From the NCBI RefSeq assembly GCF_026262505.1, contig NC_067203.1, forward strand, positions 19,883,411-19,947,410: a DNA stretch of 64,000 nt, read 5' to 3'. Positions 37,647-49,892 of this stretch are shown in pieces. Under the pieces are notes generated by a model. It ran no database searches, had not been told where the DNA came from, and saw only the letters and a program-made list of their open reading frames with translations. Source of the DNA: Trichomonas vaginalis G3. Lineage: Eukaryota > Parabasalia > Trichomonadida > Trichomonadidae. The position numbers and the translations under genes were made by a program. Position 1 is the first letter of the stretch; the number at the start of each line of letters is the position of its first letter.

Positions 37647-39696
37647 TTTGAATAAATTAAATGTTTTATTTTTATATTATAAACTGATTTCACAATAAAT
37701 AAATCAAGGGCATTTTAGAGCTTCTAATCTCCCTATGTATTTTATCAAGCAAGCTTTCATTGGATCAATACAACAGAATATAGCAAACTATACTTTCTAA
37801 TAGGATGTTTACTCAAATGACTCCTCGTTGGATTGATTATTTTTTACAATTTCAGTCAATATCGTTATAAACTATTCACAGTAATAGGTTAGCTTCGAAA
37901 ATGATTAAAGTCATGAATTACGTTTACAGAAGTATACATTAAAAATCAAATTTCGATTCGATAGTATCCAGCTTAAATTTTTGTTAGACAATCAGATACA
38001 TAAATAGCATTCAAATAAAAAATGCATAGTTGAAATATGCAATAAATCGGCTAATACAATTTTTGTTTAGCGATTTTATTGCTTAATTTAAATGCTTTTA
38101 TGCACTTTTGCAAAAGTTATTTGACTTTGCTTACCAAATAATATTTGTCTGCCAAACAATTACTTGGATGTCATGAGGTTCATTTCTATATTGAAATTCG
38201 AAATCCTATAACATTCTTATTATTTGATATCATAATCAATAACCATTACGAAACATTTACGAATACACTTAGATACGTTTATTTTATTTATTTGTTGTTG
38301 TTGAAATAAAATTATTATTAATTTACCTGAAATTTGTATAGTATATATCATTCCCATCATAATGGATGAGATTTGATCGGCTTTAAGTTGAAGAATGGGA
38401 AAATTTAATATTAGAATCAAATAATATTTGTTTTTTGTACTTAAAAAGGATTGGACTTCAAAGTTTAGATAATAATACAACAAGTTGGTTTTCCAAAAAA
38501 TATTCAAAATCTATTTTTTCATGTGAAAAATTAATTATTTGGTTTTCATTTTTCTTTTTTCGAATTTTTTTTGGAATTTTCAACTGTGACTTAGAACAGA
38601 ATGAGTATCCTAATTTGATTTCACATCCTATGGTATGATGAATTATATGATTATTTTAAACTAATATTTTTGATCACATAGATCAATCCCAATAATATGC
38701 AATATTAAAACAAAAGTATTATATTGTTCACAATCATGATCTAGATCAGTAAAATACACCGATTAAAAGAGTATAAACAAGGTTTTTAGTCTATTTATTA
38801 TACATATTAGAAGCTTCAATGCGCATTGCTTAAATTGTAGTTGACGTATGAGATCCTTGAACTGGTTAATACTAGGTACATGATAAAGTAAGCTTCAAAT
38901 TTATACAAATAATGTAAATTGAATTAATTTTTCGACTTTGTATTGATAAACGATCAGTTTTATGATATAAAACTGATATGATACTTGTGTTGGATTGCGA
39001 TATGGTGACATTTAAGAGATTTCTGTCGATAATTTTGGATGATTGTGATAGCCGATGTTTTCCAAACTCAGTATTTTACATATGCATATGTGTAGTCTGT
39101 TGCTGGAGTTTTAGGCAAAAATTTTGGTTGGAAGCAAATGTCCAAACCTTTGTTTTCACTAAAGTGAAATCATTGTCAAATTTTTTTTATTTTTAGTGAG
39201 GGGAAAGAGAAGCACATCATGCTTTTTCATTTACAAAAAACTTGGTTTAAGCAATTGGGCATGAAACGCTATTGTACATTTCTTGACGCTTAGACCAATT
39301 CTATTATGAATTACTCGAAATCATGGAAACCGTTATAAAATTGTATTTAAATTCTCGACAGCCCATTTAACATACTCATACTAGAAACTGCAGTTACTTT
39401 AACTATTCGCTCTAAAACCATCAAGCGTTCATCCAAATAAAACAGTATTTCTCAAAGCCCATACATTGTTGTTTCTTACGAATAAGTACTTGTTTCCCAT
39501 ATCAAATGGAACTCCTTTTCAACTATTTATTTCTGTTATATTTGCTCACATTAGCAAATGATAACTTTAATTTTTCGAGTTTTCTCAAAAGACGCGATCA
39601 ATCAATACAGAAAAGAAAACTCATTAGAATGCTCATTGAAAGAGAGCTCGAGTAAAAAAATAGGTAGTGTTCATAGAAGATGAAAAAAAAGAAAAA
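37647..39696. other. Intergenic AT-rich region, no gene seen
   Basis: About 2 kb with only short, biased open frames. I see no repeat structure, RNA gene or coding pattern that can be supported. Confidence 0.6.
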
Positions 39697-39770
39697 AGCC
39701 AGTGGCGGGACTCGAACCCGCAACCCCAAGATTAAGAGTCTTATGCTCTATCCGGTTGAGCTACACAGGC
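39697..39770 (-). tRNA. tRNA-Lys(CUU)
   Basis: On the minus strand: acceptor GCCTGTG pairs with CACTGGC (one T-T mismatch), D-arm GCTC..GAGC with A box TAGCTCAACCGGATAGAGC, anticodon loop CTCTTAA giving anticodon CTT, and T-arm GCGGG-TTCGAGT-CCCGC. It resembles other eukaryotic tRNA-Lys(CUU) in the D arm and anticodon region. CCA is not encoded, and a T run follows for pol III termination. No intron. The mismatch in the acceptor is the only oddity. Confidence 0.93.
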
Positions 39771-39952
39771 TGTTCGAATTACCAAAAATTTTCAAATATA
39801 AAACAAAATTATATCTTTTTGTGATATATACAAAGTAATCTTTTGTTTTTCATCAAATTCTAATAATCTTTTAATTAGTTGCAGAAAATCTATAGTATCA
39901 ACATTGTATTATTAATTATTTATACCATGATTATAAAAAAAATTGATTGAAA

Positions 39953-40735
39953 TTAGGCTCCATATTTCCATGATGATCCTGTATAATAAGTAAATTCACG
40001 GAAATATTGACATATTGGTTCGCACACCATGCAATAATTTTCTTCTATATCATCTTCATCGAAGTTCTGAACTTTATCTACTCTTGTTAAGAACTTTGAA
40101 GCTGTAATATATAGCATAGGATGCTCTACAGAGAGATCTTCAACAACCTTTGGACCAACAACTTTCCAAGAAGGACTTGCAACAGGTGGAATTGGAAAAG
40201 TTGGAACTTTAGCACCATCTTTATAGCCAATAAGTGTTGATATTGCTACATTATCACCATCAACTTTGGGTAAAAGAAGGCCTACAAGTTCATTAAGAGC
40301 TTCAATTGATGAGATTTCTGCAATTATAATTGAACTTTCTGGAATTTTGGCGCAAATAAGCTCGTATATCTTGTTTGTATCTAATCCTTTAATATCTTCG
40401 ATTTTTCCATACTGGTTGAATTCAGTATGTGTTTTCAATACAGTTAATTTAATTTTGCCTAAGTCTTCTAGTACTTCATTCACTGGACGAACAAGTAATC
40501 CAGACATTTGGTAAATGACATCCTTAGAATTCTTAAATGTAGAAACAAAACCTGATGAAGAGCGTCTTGCAAGGGCATCAAGATGTGCATATGTTCCTTT
40601 AGTTATTCTTGGGTTACCAAGTGAATTTTCAACAACAAGTATCACAGCTTTCTCTATAACTCCAGCTTGAATCATTTTTTTGAATAAAAAAATCGATAAA
40701 AAATCAACTTTGTCAGTTTTTACGGGCTCAATCAT
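39953..40735 (-). CDS. Possible alkaline-phosphatase-superfamily protein
   Basis: 260 residues in one frame. VILVVENSLGNPRITKGTYAHLDALARRSS resembles the start of alkaline-phosphatase-like or phosphoglycerate-mutase-like enzymes, where a strand ends in the metal-binding residue and a helix follows. Later IPESSIIIAEISSIEALNEL and a Cys-bearing C-terminus (YCMVCEPICQYF) are seen. Other family metal ligands are not obvious, so activity is doubtful. The start could be at 40,735 or at the ATG at 40,675. Divergent from SBDS, with 195 bases between. Confidence 0.45.
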   Translation of the reverse strand: MIEPVKTDKVDFLSIFLFKKMIQAGVIEKAVILVVENSLGNPRITKGTYAHLDALARRSSSGFVSTFKNSKDVIYQMSGLLVRPVNEVLEDLGKIKLTVLKTHTEFNQYGKIEDIKGLDTNKIYELICAKIPESSIIIAEISSIEALNELVGLLLPKVDGDNVAISTLIGYKDGAKVPTFPIPPVASPSWKVVGPKVVEDLSVEHPMLYITASKFLTRVDKVQNFDEDDIEENYCMVCEPICQYFREFTYYTGSSWKYGA

Positions 40736-40915
40736 TTTTCATATTTTTTGGGGAGTTTGTAAGAGATATTATGCATGCCAAACTTCATAGGGCTGAAATA
40801 TGTCCGATGAGGCATTTGTAGATGAATAGTGAAATGAAAGACACAATGAATGTGCCTGAATTTTGATTATCGATAGGAAATTGAATTGAAAATAATCGGA
40901 AAATTTTGGCAAAAA

Positions 40916-40930
40916 TCATCTTTTCATTGG
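40916..40930 (+). promoter_or_regulatory. Inr-like element before SBDS
   Basis: TCATCTTTTCATTGG stands directly before the SBDS ATG. It resembles the trichomonad initiator (TCA followed by pyrimidines and TCATT) at the usual short distance from the start codon. It decides the start at 40,931 over the further upstream ATG. Confidence 0.5.
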
Positions 40931-41746
40931 ATGGCTGATATTATCATTCCCGTTGGTCAAAAACTCTTATCAAATGTATCTATTGTTAAACTTAAAAAGA
41001 ATGGCAAGCAATTCGAAATTGCTGTTACTCCAAATAAAGTCACAAGTTGGAGAAATGGATTAGAAAAAGATATCGATGAAGTCGTTCAATCACACTCAAT
41101 TTTCTCTAATGTAGATCGTGGTATGCTTGCAAAACAATCAGAAGTTCTCGAAACTCTTGAAGTTGATGACATGGAAAAGGCATTACATATAATCCTTGAT
41201 CAAGGCAAACTTACACTTGCAGAAAAAGAAAGAAAACTTGTTATTGAAAACCTTACAAAAGATATTGCTTCAATTGTTGCTTCTCAATGTGTTAATGTCA
41301 ATACTCAACGTCCATTAACGCCATCTACTGTTGAAAGGGCAATGAAGGAAATAGGATTTTCCGTTAAACCTGCTAAACCAGCAAAAGCTCAAGCTCTTAA
41401 AGTTATTCGCGATTTGAAGGCTGCTCATTACCCAATTGCACGTGCTAAGATCAGATTGGTATTTTACATTACTCCGGATCATGCTGAGAAGATGATTTCA
41501 ATGCTTCCTTATGTAGAAAAAGTAGATAAATCTGATCCAAACCAAACAGCTGTTATTGCGCAAGTTGAGCCTGGTTCTCTCAGACAAGTCGCTGGAGAAC
41601 TCGCAAAAGAGTTTGGAACTGAAATTAAAATAGATATTTTAGAATTATACGTAACTCCAACAATGGAAACAGCTGACAACAGACAACAAGATAATAGTAC
41701 TACACAACAAGATGATGACTCTGAAGAAGATGAAAATACCAAATAA
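40931..41746 (+). CDS. SBDS: Ribosome maturation protein SBDS (Sdo1)
   Basis: 271 residues, slightly longer than the usual 250 because of an acidic Gln/Asp-rich tail. The N-terminal FYSH domain shows VKLKKNGKQFEIAVTPNKVT and WRNG. The middle has TPSTVERAMKEIGFSVKPAK and the C-terminal ferredoxin-like part YPIARAKIRLVFYIT. SBDS works with EFL1 to release eIF6 from 60S subunits in the cytosol. The start at 40,931 (MADIIIPVGQ) is preferred to 40,886 because the family begins there and an Inr-like element precedes it. Confidence 0.93.
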   Translation: MADIIIPVGQKLLSNVSIVKLKKNGKQFEIAVTPNKVTSWRNGLEKDIDEVVQSHSIFSNVDRGMLAKQSEVLETLEVDDMEKALHIILDQGKLTLAEKERKLVIENLTKDIASIVASQCVNVNTQRPLTPSTVERAMKEIGFSVKPAKPAKAQALKVIRDLKAAHYPIARAKIRLVFYITPDHAEKMISMLPYVEKVDKSDPNQTAVIAQVEPGSLRQVAGELAKEFGTEIKIDILELYVTPTMETADNRQQDNSTTQQDDDSEEDENTK

Positions 41747-41958
41747 ATTTACAAAAAAATCAACAGAATTCCATTTTACAGAGGAATTCACTACTTACAC
41801 ATGTTCTTATTTTGTTTAATTATCAAAATTTTATATTTGTTGAATCAAATTTTTCGAAATTTGATTTTTTTTGTGTCTCGAATAAAAGAATTTAATAAAA
41901 TAGTACTTTATTCTCTATATATATAAACAATAAATCTAATATAAAAATAAAATTTGAA

Positions 41959-44558
41959 TTAAAATCTCTTTCTATCTTCCTCAAACTTCTCGGCCATTCT
42001 AATCAAATTAACGTACTTGTTTTGGTTTCTCGGGAGTTGTTTAATGAATACAAAAAGCGGTTTAATGTAATCAGAAGCGAAATTGATGCATTTCTTTCTT
42101 CTTATCTCACGCTTATCTTCAGTAGTCATATCTACAAGCAGTTTTAGCTCTGCCGAGTAAAGTGTCAAATTTTGAATTTTTGATTTGTAAGTTTTCTTAA
42201 TGAAATTGAAGATATCGTCGTATATGTCGGATAGTGTTGATATATCTGCGTCTTGAAATGCGTCAACCAACTCATTATAAGAATGAAAAACGTATCTGTA
42301 GAGATATGAAACTTCGTTACGTGCTTCTCTATTAGAAATGTCTGGATTTTCAAAACAGATCCATCTTAAGATTTCAAAATACTTGGAAATGTGGGGATTA
42401 TTAAAATCATTAAGTTGTTGGTTCTTAATAATGATTGCAATACCATACATCATATCAGCAAAGAATTGTTTGGTGAATACTTCATTTCCTGTCTCTAAAA
42501 GATCAATCATATACGAAACTGCATCAATATATTCGTCATTTTTACCAGTTTTTGAGGAAAGCTGGGCCAATGCATATCCAGCTTTACCTTGTGCTGCTGG
42601 ACTTCGTTTATTATGACTTCTTTCATTGAATTAAAAATGTTTTCTGCGTAATCTTGGGAAATATGGGGTAATGTCCTTATAATATTGCATAATAAGTCAA
42701 GTAATTCTTCCTGGTAGAACGAATTTCGGTTAATAAGTTCAATCCAAGGGTTAATAAAATCAACAAAGAGAAGATCAAGCTGATTTGTAATATTTGGATC
42801 TATTCTTAAGGTCTCCATGAGATTGTAATACTTGGAAAGAGCTTCACTAACGATTGACATCTTATCCTGAAGAACTACGATTTCATATTTGTTTTCATCA
42901 CTAGAAACTGCGTTTTTAATGGACTGGTTGATATCAGGAACAATCATCTGTATGTATTCAAGTATATTTGGAAAGTGTTCTTTTGTTGAAAATGAGATAA
43001 CTTCTTGAATTAACATAAAAGGCGAATGAATAAGGTCAGAGTTGGCCATCCTCGGTGTTTTAATCATTTCGTATGCTATTTCTATGAAAATCTTAAAGTA
43101 TTGGGGATTTTCTGCTTCAATTGGAATCAAAACTCTCAAAGTCTTGCATAAAATGTCCTGTATATAATCGAAAGGGTTTGATCTGACCAAATTGGTAAAG
43201 TTTTCCCATAAAAGTTGGCAGAATTCGTCATTTTTTCGTATTTCTCTTGGATATGCCAAGAAAAACTTGGAGAAAACCTCCAAAAGTCGGATGATTACAT
43301 GAGCATCACGACATTGGAAGCATTGGAACAGCTGTTCTTGAATTGCTGCAATAAAATTCAAAATTAAATCTGTATATTTGTTGTCATCCTCAACAAAACA
43401 CGATTCTAGCATACATATCCCAATATATTTGACCAAATTGTCATCAGAACTGATGTTTTGAAAAATTACGTCAGATAATTGCTCAAAAATCTGATTTCCG
43501 TTCTCAATGAACAAACAGTTCATTAGTTTGATCAAATAAGTCTCAAATGCTGAGAAATCGTTTTGAATCAAGTTTGAATTTAAATTAATTTCTCCATAGA
43601 GGTCAGAAGCTGAATTAAAGATCTGTTCTGCAAAGAATGAGAACAATCTGTGGTTGTACGTTGCTCCCATCTCCATTTTATGGATGTGGATGAAGAAATC
43701 AATTGAAACTGATTTTAATTCAGGAGAAGTACAATTAAAACCTTGGCAAACGTTTTGAAATATCAACTGTATAAACTCTGTAACATTCTCATTGCATTCG
43801 TAAAGATTTACAACGATATTCAATAAAATTCTATGAGATTTCCTATAAATTTGAAATTCCATGTAAGGAAATGCTCCAAGTAAAGATTCAACGATTCTAG
43901 AACACAAATCAAGCCGAAAACAAAGAGTTTGGAAGTGGCTTGTAAAAAGATCGAGAAAATCGTAATAAATTTCGCAACTTTGAGGTTCTGTAGCCTTAGA
44001 ACTTATCACAGCAAGTGTTTTGTCGAATACTTGGAATAAAGGCTGTAGATTTTTCGATGATTCAACAACTTTTATAAAATTATCATTAATTAGATCGTTA
44101 AAAGCGTAAACAACAGCGGAGATTTCGTCAATTTCGGAAGAATTTTCTATTTTGTTCCCTAAATATTCAAGGCATGATGGCCATGATCCGTTTTGTACTC
44201 CAAAAATAGCTGTAATGACCTTTGATGATTCATTTCTGATAATAACACTTTCAGAAAAAAGTGAGTTTATGACTGATGATTGAATAGCTTCTTTAATTGG
44301 TTGAAAATTTGATGATCTCCAAAAACCATTTGGACTTAAAGAATGAATTGCTTGGTAAAGAAGTGATAATGTAGCAACTTTGATAATTTCATCTAGTGTT
44401 GGGTCTGATATAGCTTGAACAAATAAATTAAAAACTTCAAACTGATTTTCAACAGATTTAGTGAAATAAAACTTAATTTTCGATGAAGCATCCTCTCCAT
44501 TTTCAGTCACACCACTGCATGATTCCTGTATTATCCCTATAAATTCGGAATATTCCAT
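41959..44558 (-). CDS. Importin-beta-like karyopherin, one frame change
   Basis: About 866 codons of helical HEAT-type sequence from MEYSEFIGIIQESCSGVTEN, with the N-terminal stretch TLDEIIKVATLSLLYQAI resembling an importin-beta N-terminal region. Length matches karyopherin beta proteins. The body is low in recognisable motifs, typical of divergent protist karyopherins. A frame change near 42,598 separates the last 210 codons (from QGKAGYALAQLSSKTGKN); one missing C in GTCCAGCAG (expected GTCCCAGCAG) would account for it. The start at 44,558 follows the ATG nearest to the conserved part. Confidence 0.68.
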
Positions 44559-45033
44559 AATTGTTTTTTTTCCCCAGAAATTTATTCCTAAATATTGGTG
44601 CTGCACGCCCGTATATCATGATATATTTTTCCTTATTTTCATCATTTATTTTATCAGTATGAGATCAGAATTTAAAATATTCATGCTTTGTGAAACAATT
44701 TGCAGGATGATTTAAAAATTTTAATTATTTTTAAAGTCTTTGGACTTAAACACCATTTGTTTCATACTCTTTCACTAATCAAAACTCTTTATTAAGCTAT
44801 GTCATTCCGATGCACATTTTTTTTTTGAAATTTACATCTACAATAAAGAATTATAAAGAATAAGATCATTAAATATAATAAGAAAGGATTCATATATTAT
44901 GCACCCATTCCATAATTTGTTTTTATGTAGGAATAATGCTATTTCTCAAAGAAATTTGTAAAAATTAAAAATATAAATAAAAAATATATAACATTTTTAT
45001 TTCAAACACAATGATAAAACAAAAATACATAAT
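44559..45033. other. Intergenic spacer
   Basis: AT-rich, no supported gene. It separates the start of the importin-like gene from the 3' end of the coiled-coil gene. Confidence 0.6.
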
Positions 45034-46134
45034 TTAAGAACGTCGGGGAACTAAAAGAACCGGAAGAGTTGAATTATTCGCATCTTGTGACTGACTTCCA
45101 GTTCGTTTCCTATTTTGAGGTGACCCAACGCTTCCATAATTAGTGCACTTCAAAGGTGGAGACGAAACAGTGTCGTTCTTTTCCAAATAATCTATAATAA
45201 TGTTTTCAACGAAAGCTTGCATTTCTGTTTTAGTAACGCATTGTCCAAACTTTTCTGATGCAGAATTGACTTCATCCTTCAAAGTTGTGACAATTGTCCT
45301 CATTTTTTCGAACATTCGCTCAACTAAGCCAACTTCTTGTGTCCATGAGTTCTTTGTAATGGCTGTCCTACTAAGCTCATCGATTTTGGACTGTGCGGTC
45401 TCCAGTTTCTTTGTTAATTCTTCAATATTATCAGAGTTGGATTTTGTGTCTCCATTTGCTTTGCTACCTGTAGTTCTCGATGTTTCTCCGTTTGGACCTG
45501 CTGCTGCAAACTCTTCTTCAGGTATAAGCCTTGTTTGGACTGTATTATTTAATTCTTCAAATTTTTTGTTCATTTCGTCTTTGAATTTGTCGATAATTGA
45601 TGTATCAAACTTTGGATGGGCTACAACAGTAAGATCACTTTCAACTTTCAATAATCTTTTCTTCACTGTATCAAAGTCTTGTTTTGTAATTGACCCTGAT
45701 GCAGTCTTCAACTTTTGCTCGAGCTGATCTATCCTGCTTTGAAGAACAACAACATCTGACTCTCCATCGCCCATTTTCTCAATAATTCTTGTGTCAACAG
45801 ACATAAGAACTTGGTCAATGGATTGGTCGATGTGTTCGCGAATTTCTTCGTTCTTATGATCAACGTCTTTGAGTACTTTTTGAATATTTGCTTCGAAATT
45901 GGGGAAAGATCTAAACAAAACGTCACGGTCATTTCTCCATTGATTTGAAAAGCTGTTAAAATCTTTCGAATCTAATTTTTCTTCCATATCTTTGTTGATT
46001 TGGTTGATTTGTCTTTGTTGATCAACGAGCATTGCTGTTATTTCATGTAATAATGTACCTAATGAGTCAGAAACAATGTTTAAGTTAATTAGATTTCCTT
46101 GTTCAACGAGCGATTTCAAGCGCTCCGCTGACAT
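45034..46134 (-). CDS. Unknown coiled-coil protein of about 366 residues
   Basis: One open frame starting MSAERLKSLVEQGNLINLN at the first in-frame ATG. Long helices with heptad character (EIREHIDQSIDQVLMSVDTR; VVLQSRIDQLEQKLKTASG; IEELTKKLETAQSKIDEL) are separated by a Gly/Thr/Asn-rich linker at about 220-245. A short basic C-terminus ends LPVLLVPRRS. A structural or trafficking role is likely from its form; no family recognised. TGTCACTTTT lies 21 bases upstream on the plus strand, i.e. AAAAGTGACA on the coding strand. Confidence 0.7.
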   Translation of the reverse strand: MSAERLKSLVEQGNLINLNIVSDSLGTLLHEITAMLVDQQRQINQINKDMEEKLDSKDFNSFSNQWRNDRDVLFRSFPNFEANIQKVLKDVDHKNEEIREHIDQSIDQVLMSVDTRIIEKMGDGESDVVVLQSRIDQLEQKLKTASGSITKQDFDTVKKRLLKVESDLTVVAHPKFDTSIIDKFKDEMNKKFEELNNTVQTRLIPEEEFAAAGPNGETSRTTGSKANGDTKSNSDNIEELTKKLETAQSKIDELSRTAITKNSWTQEVGLVERMFEKMRTIVTTLKDEVNSASEKFGQCVTKTEMQAFVENIIIDYLEKNDTVSSPPLKCTNYGSVGSPQNRKRTGSQSQDANNSTLPVLLVPRRS

Positions 46135-46155
46135 TTCGAAATAACGTGCAAGAGT

Positions 46156-46165
46156 TGTCACTTTT
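46156..46165 (-). promoter_or_regulatory. AAAAGTGACA motif before the coiled-coil gene
   Basis: This 10-mer is one of at least nine copies in the window and lies 21 bases before the start codon, in the gene's own orientation. Other copies are at 5,802, 20,698 (reverse), 28,908, 28,919, 32,469 (reverse), 35,958, 46,236, 48,069 (reverse) and 63,557. Confidence 0.4.
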
Positions 46166-46387
46166 GCTTACATCAAAAAATATGTTTCTTTCCATATTAA
46201 TCATTTGCTTAGATTGTAATAAACAGAAATTCATCAAAAGTGACAGCTCTCAATTTTTTGACATTTGTAAATTCTAAATTGAATGAGAAAAATGAAATAA
46301 TACTAAGCATAATACAATATTCTAGATTTAATTATAATTAGGAAAAAGTTAGTTTTGAGAGTACTTTTCATAGGCATATAGAATGAA

Positions 46388-47938
46388 ATCTTCTGAAAAA
46401 TAATATCACATAAACTCATATTATTTTCTAATATATAACTATTTTATATAAAAATCAAATTCAATGATCTTAAAAGCGAAGGATAAACCTCAAAATTTAC
46501 GAATATAATGAGTGGGAATATAATGCTTATCTATCATAAAACCATATGAAATATCAATTTTTGCTTTACGCCTAATTTTTAACGACAATTAGCAAAAAAT
46601 GTTAAATGTTAACACTCAGTCCATTTGAATATGAAAAATAAAATTGACTTTGATTAAATGTGTTTATTTATCATGCAATTCTTCTTGCGACCAAAGATTT
46701 GAATAAAAGTTCAAAAAATAAGATAGCTTAAAAATAATATACGGTAGTGTTTACTAATAGATGAATAGTATATAAATTCTATTAAAATGGATTTGATCCA
46801 AAAAAATATATAAAATTTGATCATAAATAAAATCGTTTTTAATTACTTCTTCATTTAAATTATAACAATTATTTTTGGTTTTATAGTTTTTAAAGCTCAT
46901 GTGGTTTTTTTAACCACAGAATACTTATGTGCTGTAGCAAGCTTGCAATCCAAAGCTCACGTTAGACAACAAGAGTCATGAAGTCTCATACTAAGGGATA
47001 TCCAACATATATTTTAATAATCTAATGTTTGTGACAAATATTCAACATAAAATTAAGTTTTTGTTTCGTTACAAGGCATTCATACTTTGGAGATATCATA
47101 AGATGAGTGGGAATATAATGCTTTAATTTACGAATATAATGAGTGGGAATATAATGCTTATCTATCATAAAACCATATGAAATATCAATTTTTGCTTTAC
47201 GCCTAATTTTTGACGACAATTAGCAAAAAATGTTAAATGTTAACACTCAGTCCATTTGAATATGAAAAATAAAATTGACTTTGATTAAATGTTTTTATTT
47301 ATCATGCAATTCTTCTTGCGACCAAAGATTTGAATAAAAGTTCAAAAAATAAGATAGCTTAAAAAATAATATACGATAGTGTTTACTAATAGATGAATAG
47401 TATATAAATTCTATTAAAATGGATTTGATCCAAAAAAATATAAAACCAAAAATAATTGTTATAATTTAAATGAAGAAGTAATTTAAAACGATTTTATTTA
47501 TGATCAAATTTTGTATATTTTTTTGGATCAAATCCATTTTAATAGAATTTATATACTATTCATCTATTAGTAAACACTACCGTATATTATTTTTTAAGCT
47601 ATCTTATTTTTTGAACTTTTATTCAAATCTTTGGTCGCAAGAAGAATTGCATGATAAATAAAAACATTTAATCAAAGTCAATTTTATTTTTCATATTCAA
47701 ATGGACTGAGTGTTAACATTTAACATTTTTTGCTAATTGTCGTCAAAATTAGGCGTAAAGCAAAAATTGATATTTCATATGGTTTTATGATAGATAAGCA
47801 TTATATTCCCACTCATTATATTCGTAAATTTTGAGGTTTATCCTTCGCTTTTAAGATCATTGAATTTGATTTTTATATAAAATAGTTATATATTAGAAAA
47901 TAATATGAGTTTATGTGATATTATTTTTCAGAAGATTT
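46388..47938. repeat. Fold-back repeat: arms of about 500 bp plus an internal direct copy
   Basis: The left arm (46,388-46,886) and the right arm (47,441-47,938) are inverted and nearly identical. A third, partial copy at about 47,126-47,440 runs in the left-arm direction, so it forms an almost loop-free hairpin with the right arm. A further 24-base inverted match (AACAGAAATTCATCAAAAGT type) lies outside at 46,220 and 48,060. No transposase gene is inside. Confidence 0.88.
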
Positions 47939-49892
47939 TGTGTTCTTCTTCAAAATTTTATTTTTTTATTAAAAAGAATCTTTACAAAATATACATTTAC
48001 TTTAATTAATATTTAAAAACGTGCTCTATCAAAAGTTCCAAAAATTCAATATTTTAGCTTTTCTGAGGTGTCACTTTTGATGAATTTCTGTTTACAACAA
48101 GATATTGTCTTTCTTTTTATCTCTATTTTAGAATTCACTTTCTTTTAATATTTTACTTCAATTCAAAAAATGTAAAAAAGGTGGTAAATAAAGGTAGTCT
48201 CACGAGAAAACTGACGGTAAAAATTCGATGAAACCAGGTGCATTGTATAGTACATATATGTGGTAAATAAATGTCGATTAGCTTTGTAAAAAATATCCCA
48301 CAGTTTTTGAGATCTTGAAAACGGCCATTCAAAAAGTCGAAAATTTTCGCGAGATGTTAATGGGCAAGACAGTTTTTCGACAAATAAATCGTAAACATGG
48401 GAATTAAAATAAGGCGTTATATTACATATATGGTAAAGAATATGGATGTGAAGAGCATTAGTAGAATGGAAAGACTTTGAAATTTTAAAAAATTTATTTG
48501 GACTAAAAAATTATTTGATTATAAAAAACATATTATATATCAATTGCTATATAGAACTATCATAACAGATTTTGGAAAAGCCGCAAATCCCCAAGTTGGA
48601 AAATTCATTAAATACTAATTATTCAGCTTTTTATCAGAAAGGAAGGTAGTGTAGTGGCTGGGAACACTATGCTCTTTTTGAATCTAAAAGGCAACTGTTC
48701 AAATCATAACATCTTTGTTTTTTTTTCTTATTCTGCCATTATTGTTTTTCCTTGTTATGATTCAAATTAAAAATATTTTAGTAAAGGTATTTTGGACATC
48801 ATTTTTTCACATTGTCTCAATGCAAATGTTTGAAAATTTTGTAGGCAATATGACAACTCTTTCAACATTTGTTCTCTTTTATTAACTCAAACAGATTTAG
48901 GATCTAATTTCATGCCTTCGAAGACATTTAAACCATCTTCAACATAATTTATTGACAAATTGATAACAATTACTCATGAATGTCGTAGATTTAATATCCT
49001 GTCACTCAGCAACAAATTCGGGTTCAATAACAAAGCTCAGTAAAAACTTTCCAGAAATTCTCCAATTTATTTTAGTGTCTTTTTGCGTCATTACGGCTGC
49101 ATTTTCTTCTGCATCTGAACGCTGTGTTTGGAAGAAGACGAAATACAGAAACTTTCAACACAAGTAATCAGATTTTCTTGTCTTTCATGTTAAAATGCTT
49201 CATCTCGCTAGGTATACGTCATTTATTGGATGGATTGTTAGCTTTGTGTCCAAATAGCAAAAAAAAGTATTAATTTAAATTTCGCATTTTGCATAAGTAT
49301 ACGCTTTAATTTATATCAAAACAGATTTAGATAGCTTAAAACAATATAGTTTACTCATAAATACATCTTGATAATTCACTTCTTCAATTTTCATAATCTT
49401 ATATCCTGACCTATATCCTCTTATAAACCATATTTCTACTGAGATCTTCTTAAAGCATCTTTTTATCCCTATCTACGCCTCGAAACCCTATTTTTCCGGC
49501 GGAATATGAATCTTCGGGTCTCGCTGATTCGATTTCTGCAGTCAGATCGTAAAAATACCCACTACATAGCCTGATAATCTCAATTTAAGTTCCTTAATTT
49601 TTTTGAAAAAAAAATTAAAACTCCCTTATCAAACATCATGCTCATTTTTACGAATTTCATTTTTCCTTTAAGTTTAAAATATACGCTTTTTAGCATGTTT
49701 ATAATACATTTTCAATTTACATTTACATTTTTATTTTTGAATTGTTTATTTATATTTCCGTTTGAACAATAATATTTATTGAAAATTGTGAGAGAAACGG
49801 ATATAATAAAAAAACACCATACAACAAAATTCACTTTTTTTCATACTTACGCGGATCACTCCTTTTCGGCCCAATATGCCGGAAATGATAAA
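47939..49892. other. Intergenic AT-rich region with one tRNA-like relic
   Basis: No supported protein gene. GTGGTAAATAAA occurs at 48,181 and near 48,260. A tRNA-like sequence lies at 48,641-48,713 (separate entry). A few GC-richer patches near 49,490 and 49,860 show no coding pattern. Confidence 0.55.
48641..48713 (+). tRNA. tRNA-like relic
   Basis: A box-like TAGTGTAGTGGCTGG with AGTGT..ACACT stem, an anticodon-arm-like CTTTT-7-base loop-AAAAG, and a B box-like TGTTCAAATCA, followed by a run of T. Acceptor and T-stem pairing are poor and the base before the presumed anticodon is G, not T, so it is not a working tRNA. Confidence 0.35.

Noticed and set aside
48976-49167. 63-codon open frame
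   Set aside because: Short, no conserved feature, no repeat elsewhere; chance is enough in this region.
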